DNA from: Winogradskyella eximia
GTDB lineage: Bacteria; Bacteroidota; Bacteroidia; Flavobacteriales; Flavobacteriaceae
Reading direction: 5' to 3'
DNA length: 64,000 nt
Assembly: GCF_003386165.1 (NCBI RefSeq)
Contig: NZ_QRDV01000001.1
Coordinates: 1 to 64,000, forward strand
Shown here: piece after piece, positions 62,907 to 64,000 of the stretch
Numbering within the stretch: position 1 is the first letter of the stretch
How the letters are laid out: each line of letters starts with the position of its first letter
Notes under the pieces: model-generated
The model's database searches: none
The model's input: the letters and a program-made list of their open reading frames with translations, nothing else
What the model was told of the DNA's origin: nothing
Translations under genes and position numbers: made by a program

Positions 62907-63497
62907 ATGTTTACAGGTATTATTGAAGATTTAGGAACAATTAATAAATTAGTAAAAGATGGAGGTAATCTACAGATTACAATGCAAACCCATATAACAA
63001 GTGAATTAAAAATAGATCAAAGTATTGCTCATAATGGTGTATGTTTAACTGTTGTTAATATTGAAGGTGATACCTACACTGTAACAGCCATCCAAGAAAC
63101 CTTAGATAAAACAAATCTTGGTTCGTTAAAAGAACATCAGCTAATTAATATTGAACGCGCTATGAAATTAGGTGACAGATTAGATGGTCATATAGTTCAG
63201 GGACATGTAGACCAAACGGCAAAATGTATAGCAATTACTGAAGAAGATGGAAGTTGGGTTTTTACTTTTGAATATGACAAAAACCTCAACAATATAACAA
63301 TTGAAAAAGGCTCAATAACTGTAAATGGAGTTAGTTTAACCGTTGTAAACTCACAATTAAATCAGTTTTCGGTAGCAATAATACCTTATACATATAACCA
63401 TACTACTTTTAAAAACTTAAAAACTGGAGATATGGTAAATTTAGAATTTGATGTTATTGGTAAATATGTAAAACGATTAAACGATCTTAGAAACTAA
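62907..63497 (+). CDS. ribE: Riboflavin synthase, alpha subunit
   Basis: A 196-residue enzyme that dismutates two lumazine molecules to riboflavin. It has two lumazine-binding repeats: MFTGIIEDLGTI with AHNGVCLTVV (residues about 1-60), and GHIVQGHVDQTAKCI with GVSLTVVNSQ (about 90-160). Complete for the family. Some databases call this gene ribC. I see no FMN riboswitch in the 250 bases upstream. Its stop overlaps that of the converging PID-CTERM gene (63494-63497). Confidence 0.95.
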   Translation: MFTGIIEDLGTINKLVKDGGNLQITMQTHITSELKIDQSIAHNGVCLTVVNIEGDTYTVTAIQETLDKTNLGSLKEHQLINIERAMKLGDRLDGHIVQGHVDQTAKCIAITEEDGSWVFTFEYDKNLNNITIEKGSITVNGVSLTVVNSQLNQFSVAIIPYTYNHTTFKNLKTGDMVNLEFDVIGKYVKRLNDLRN

Positions 63498-63697
63498 GCA
63501 ACTCGTTTAATAGATAATTTATACATTTTATAAATTCCGTAGACTAATGCTACAACGAATAATGCAATAATTCCACCGTCAATAGGAAGACCTGGTGGTG
63601 GTGGTGGCAATGGAGGTGGAGGTGTACCATTCTGTGCCATAGATACGAAACCTACTAAAAAAACTAAAATTGAGGCTAATATATACTTGTTCTGCAT
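63494..63697 (-). CDS. PID-CTERM-type small exported protein
   Basis: A 67-residue protein. The start at 63697 gives a clean signal peptide (MQNKYILASILVFLVGFVSM, cut near AQ). A short Pro-rich stretch (PPPPLPPPPPGL) leads to PIDGG, then a transmembrane helix (GIIALFVVALVYGIYKMY) and a basic end LSIKRVA. This order is the PID-CTERM sorting signal of Bacteroidota, in which PIDGG and the helix direct envelope processing. The protein between signals is almost nothing. An upstream in-frame ATG at 63742 adds an unlikely N-terminus. Confidence 0.72.
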   Translation of the reverse strand: MQNKYILASILVFLVGFVSMAQNGTPPPPLPPPPPGLPIDGGIIALFVVALVYGIYKMYKLSIKRVA

Positions 63698-63742
63698 TCT
63701 GCTAAATAAGGTGTAAAAGTATAAAAAAAACTGAGCTGACAA

Positions 63743-64000
63743 AATTTATTCGGCTAAAAACATCCTTAAACGGTAAATTTTCTCGACGAACAGTTAAAAA
63801 AGCACTTAAGTTAGGGAAGTTAGCTACATTTTTAACTCATTTCAGCGACAAATATAGTATTAATTTTTAATTATTATTAATAGGATTGAATCTAATCCTA
63901 GATTTAACCTAAACTTTACATCTAATAATTATAGTTAAACTATAAATCTACTTCTAAAAATAAATACGTAAAACAGCATTAGTCGTAATCCCTAACGAAT
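63743..64000. other. Window end: no complete gene
   Basis: A hairpin TAGGATT (63881-63887) with AATCCTA (63894-63900) is visible. On the minus strand an open frame enters from beyond the window and ends in TAG at 63954-63956; its 14 residues, SLGITTNAVLRIYF, end in an aromatic residue and could be the last strand of an outer membrane protein, but that is a guess. Confidence 0.25.

Overview
The window is chromosomal DNA from a Bacteroidota bacterium, almost certainly a marine-type member of the Flavobacteriaceae. Four things point there: AT-rich DNA with compact genes; housekeeping -7 boxes of the form TANNTTTG in place of -10 boxes; secreted proteins ending in type IX secretion (T9SS) sorting domains of both type A and type B; and lineage-typical genes such as the IPExxxVDY protein, a PID-CTERM protein, the gliding-associated C-terminal domain and OmpA proteins with thrombospondin type 3 repeats. 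About 61 protein genes, one tRNA and two candidate small RNAs fill it. No prophage, insertion sequence, CRISPR array or secretion machinery was seen. Most of it is ordinary core genome.

Layout. 0-3 kb: end of an OmpA gene, a CYTH protein, a YjdF-like membrane protein, DNA polymerase IV and a small membrane protein with an L7/L12-like domain. 3-7.3 kb (minus): acpP-fabF-rnc-IPExxxVDY-pyk. 7.5-11.7 kb (plus): purN, an RNase H with a viroplasmin domain, a PfkB kinase and a long PurF-like amidotransferase. 11.7-12.2 kb: a gene-free stretch with two copies of a ~72-nt promoter/hairpin/terminator unit, the most interesting item here. 12.2-22.5 kb: Mn-type superoxide dismutase, then an AddA/RecB-like helicase-nuclease, kbl, an OmpA porin, an AddB-like nuclease and a hydrolase. 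22.5-35.3 kb: tRNA-Ala, a stress protein, GNAT, MATE, two tiny membrane proteins, a 2OG-Fe(II) oxygenase, queD, lpxH, an MFS transporter, an OmpA protein, recJ, OsmC, an AhpD-like protein, a YwqK-like lipoprotein, a uracil-DNA glycosylase-like protein, a HopJ-like protein and rsmI.

35.5-51.4 kb: a 1128-residue T9SS adhesin-like protein, an unknown acidic protein, tdk-alr, mscL, asd, a prolyl oligopeptidase, a long HAD protein, and a CxxCH lipoprotein next to a secreted FG-GAP/ASPIC-UnbV protein. 51.4-57.5 kb: an orphan ABC ATPase, then (minus) a FAD oxidoreductase-mtgA-GreA-like cluster and a secreted reprolysin-like protease. 57.7-64 kb: fabH-accB-accC, the yceD-rpmF pair, pdxA, divergent riboflavin synthase and a PID-CTERM protein.

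Together the genes cover fatty-acid initiation and elongation (accBC, fabH, fabF, acpP), purine synthesis, envelope building (lpxH, alr, asd, mtgA, OmpA proteins), DNA repair (dinB, recJ, AddAB-like, UDG-like) and export of surface proteins. The strongest candidate for something undescribed is the duplicated small RNA unit. Weaker ones are the paired tiny membrane proteins and the secreted CxxCH/ASPIC pair.
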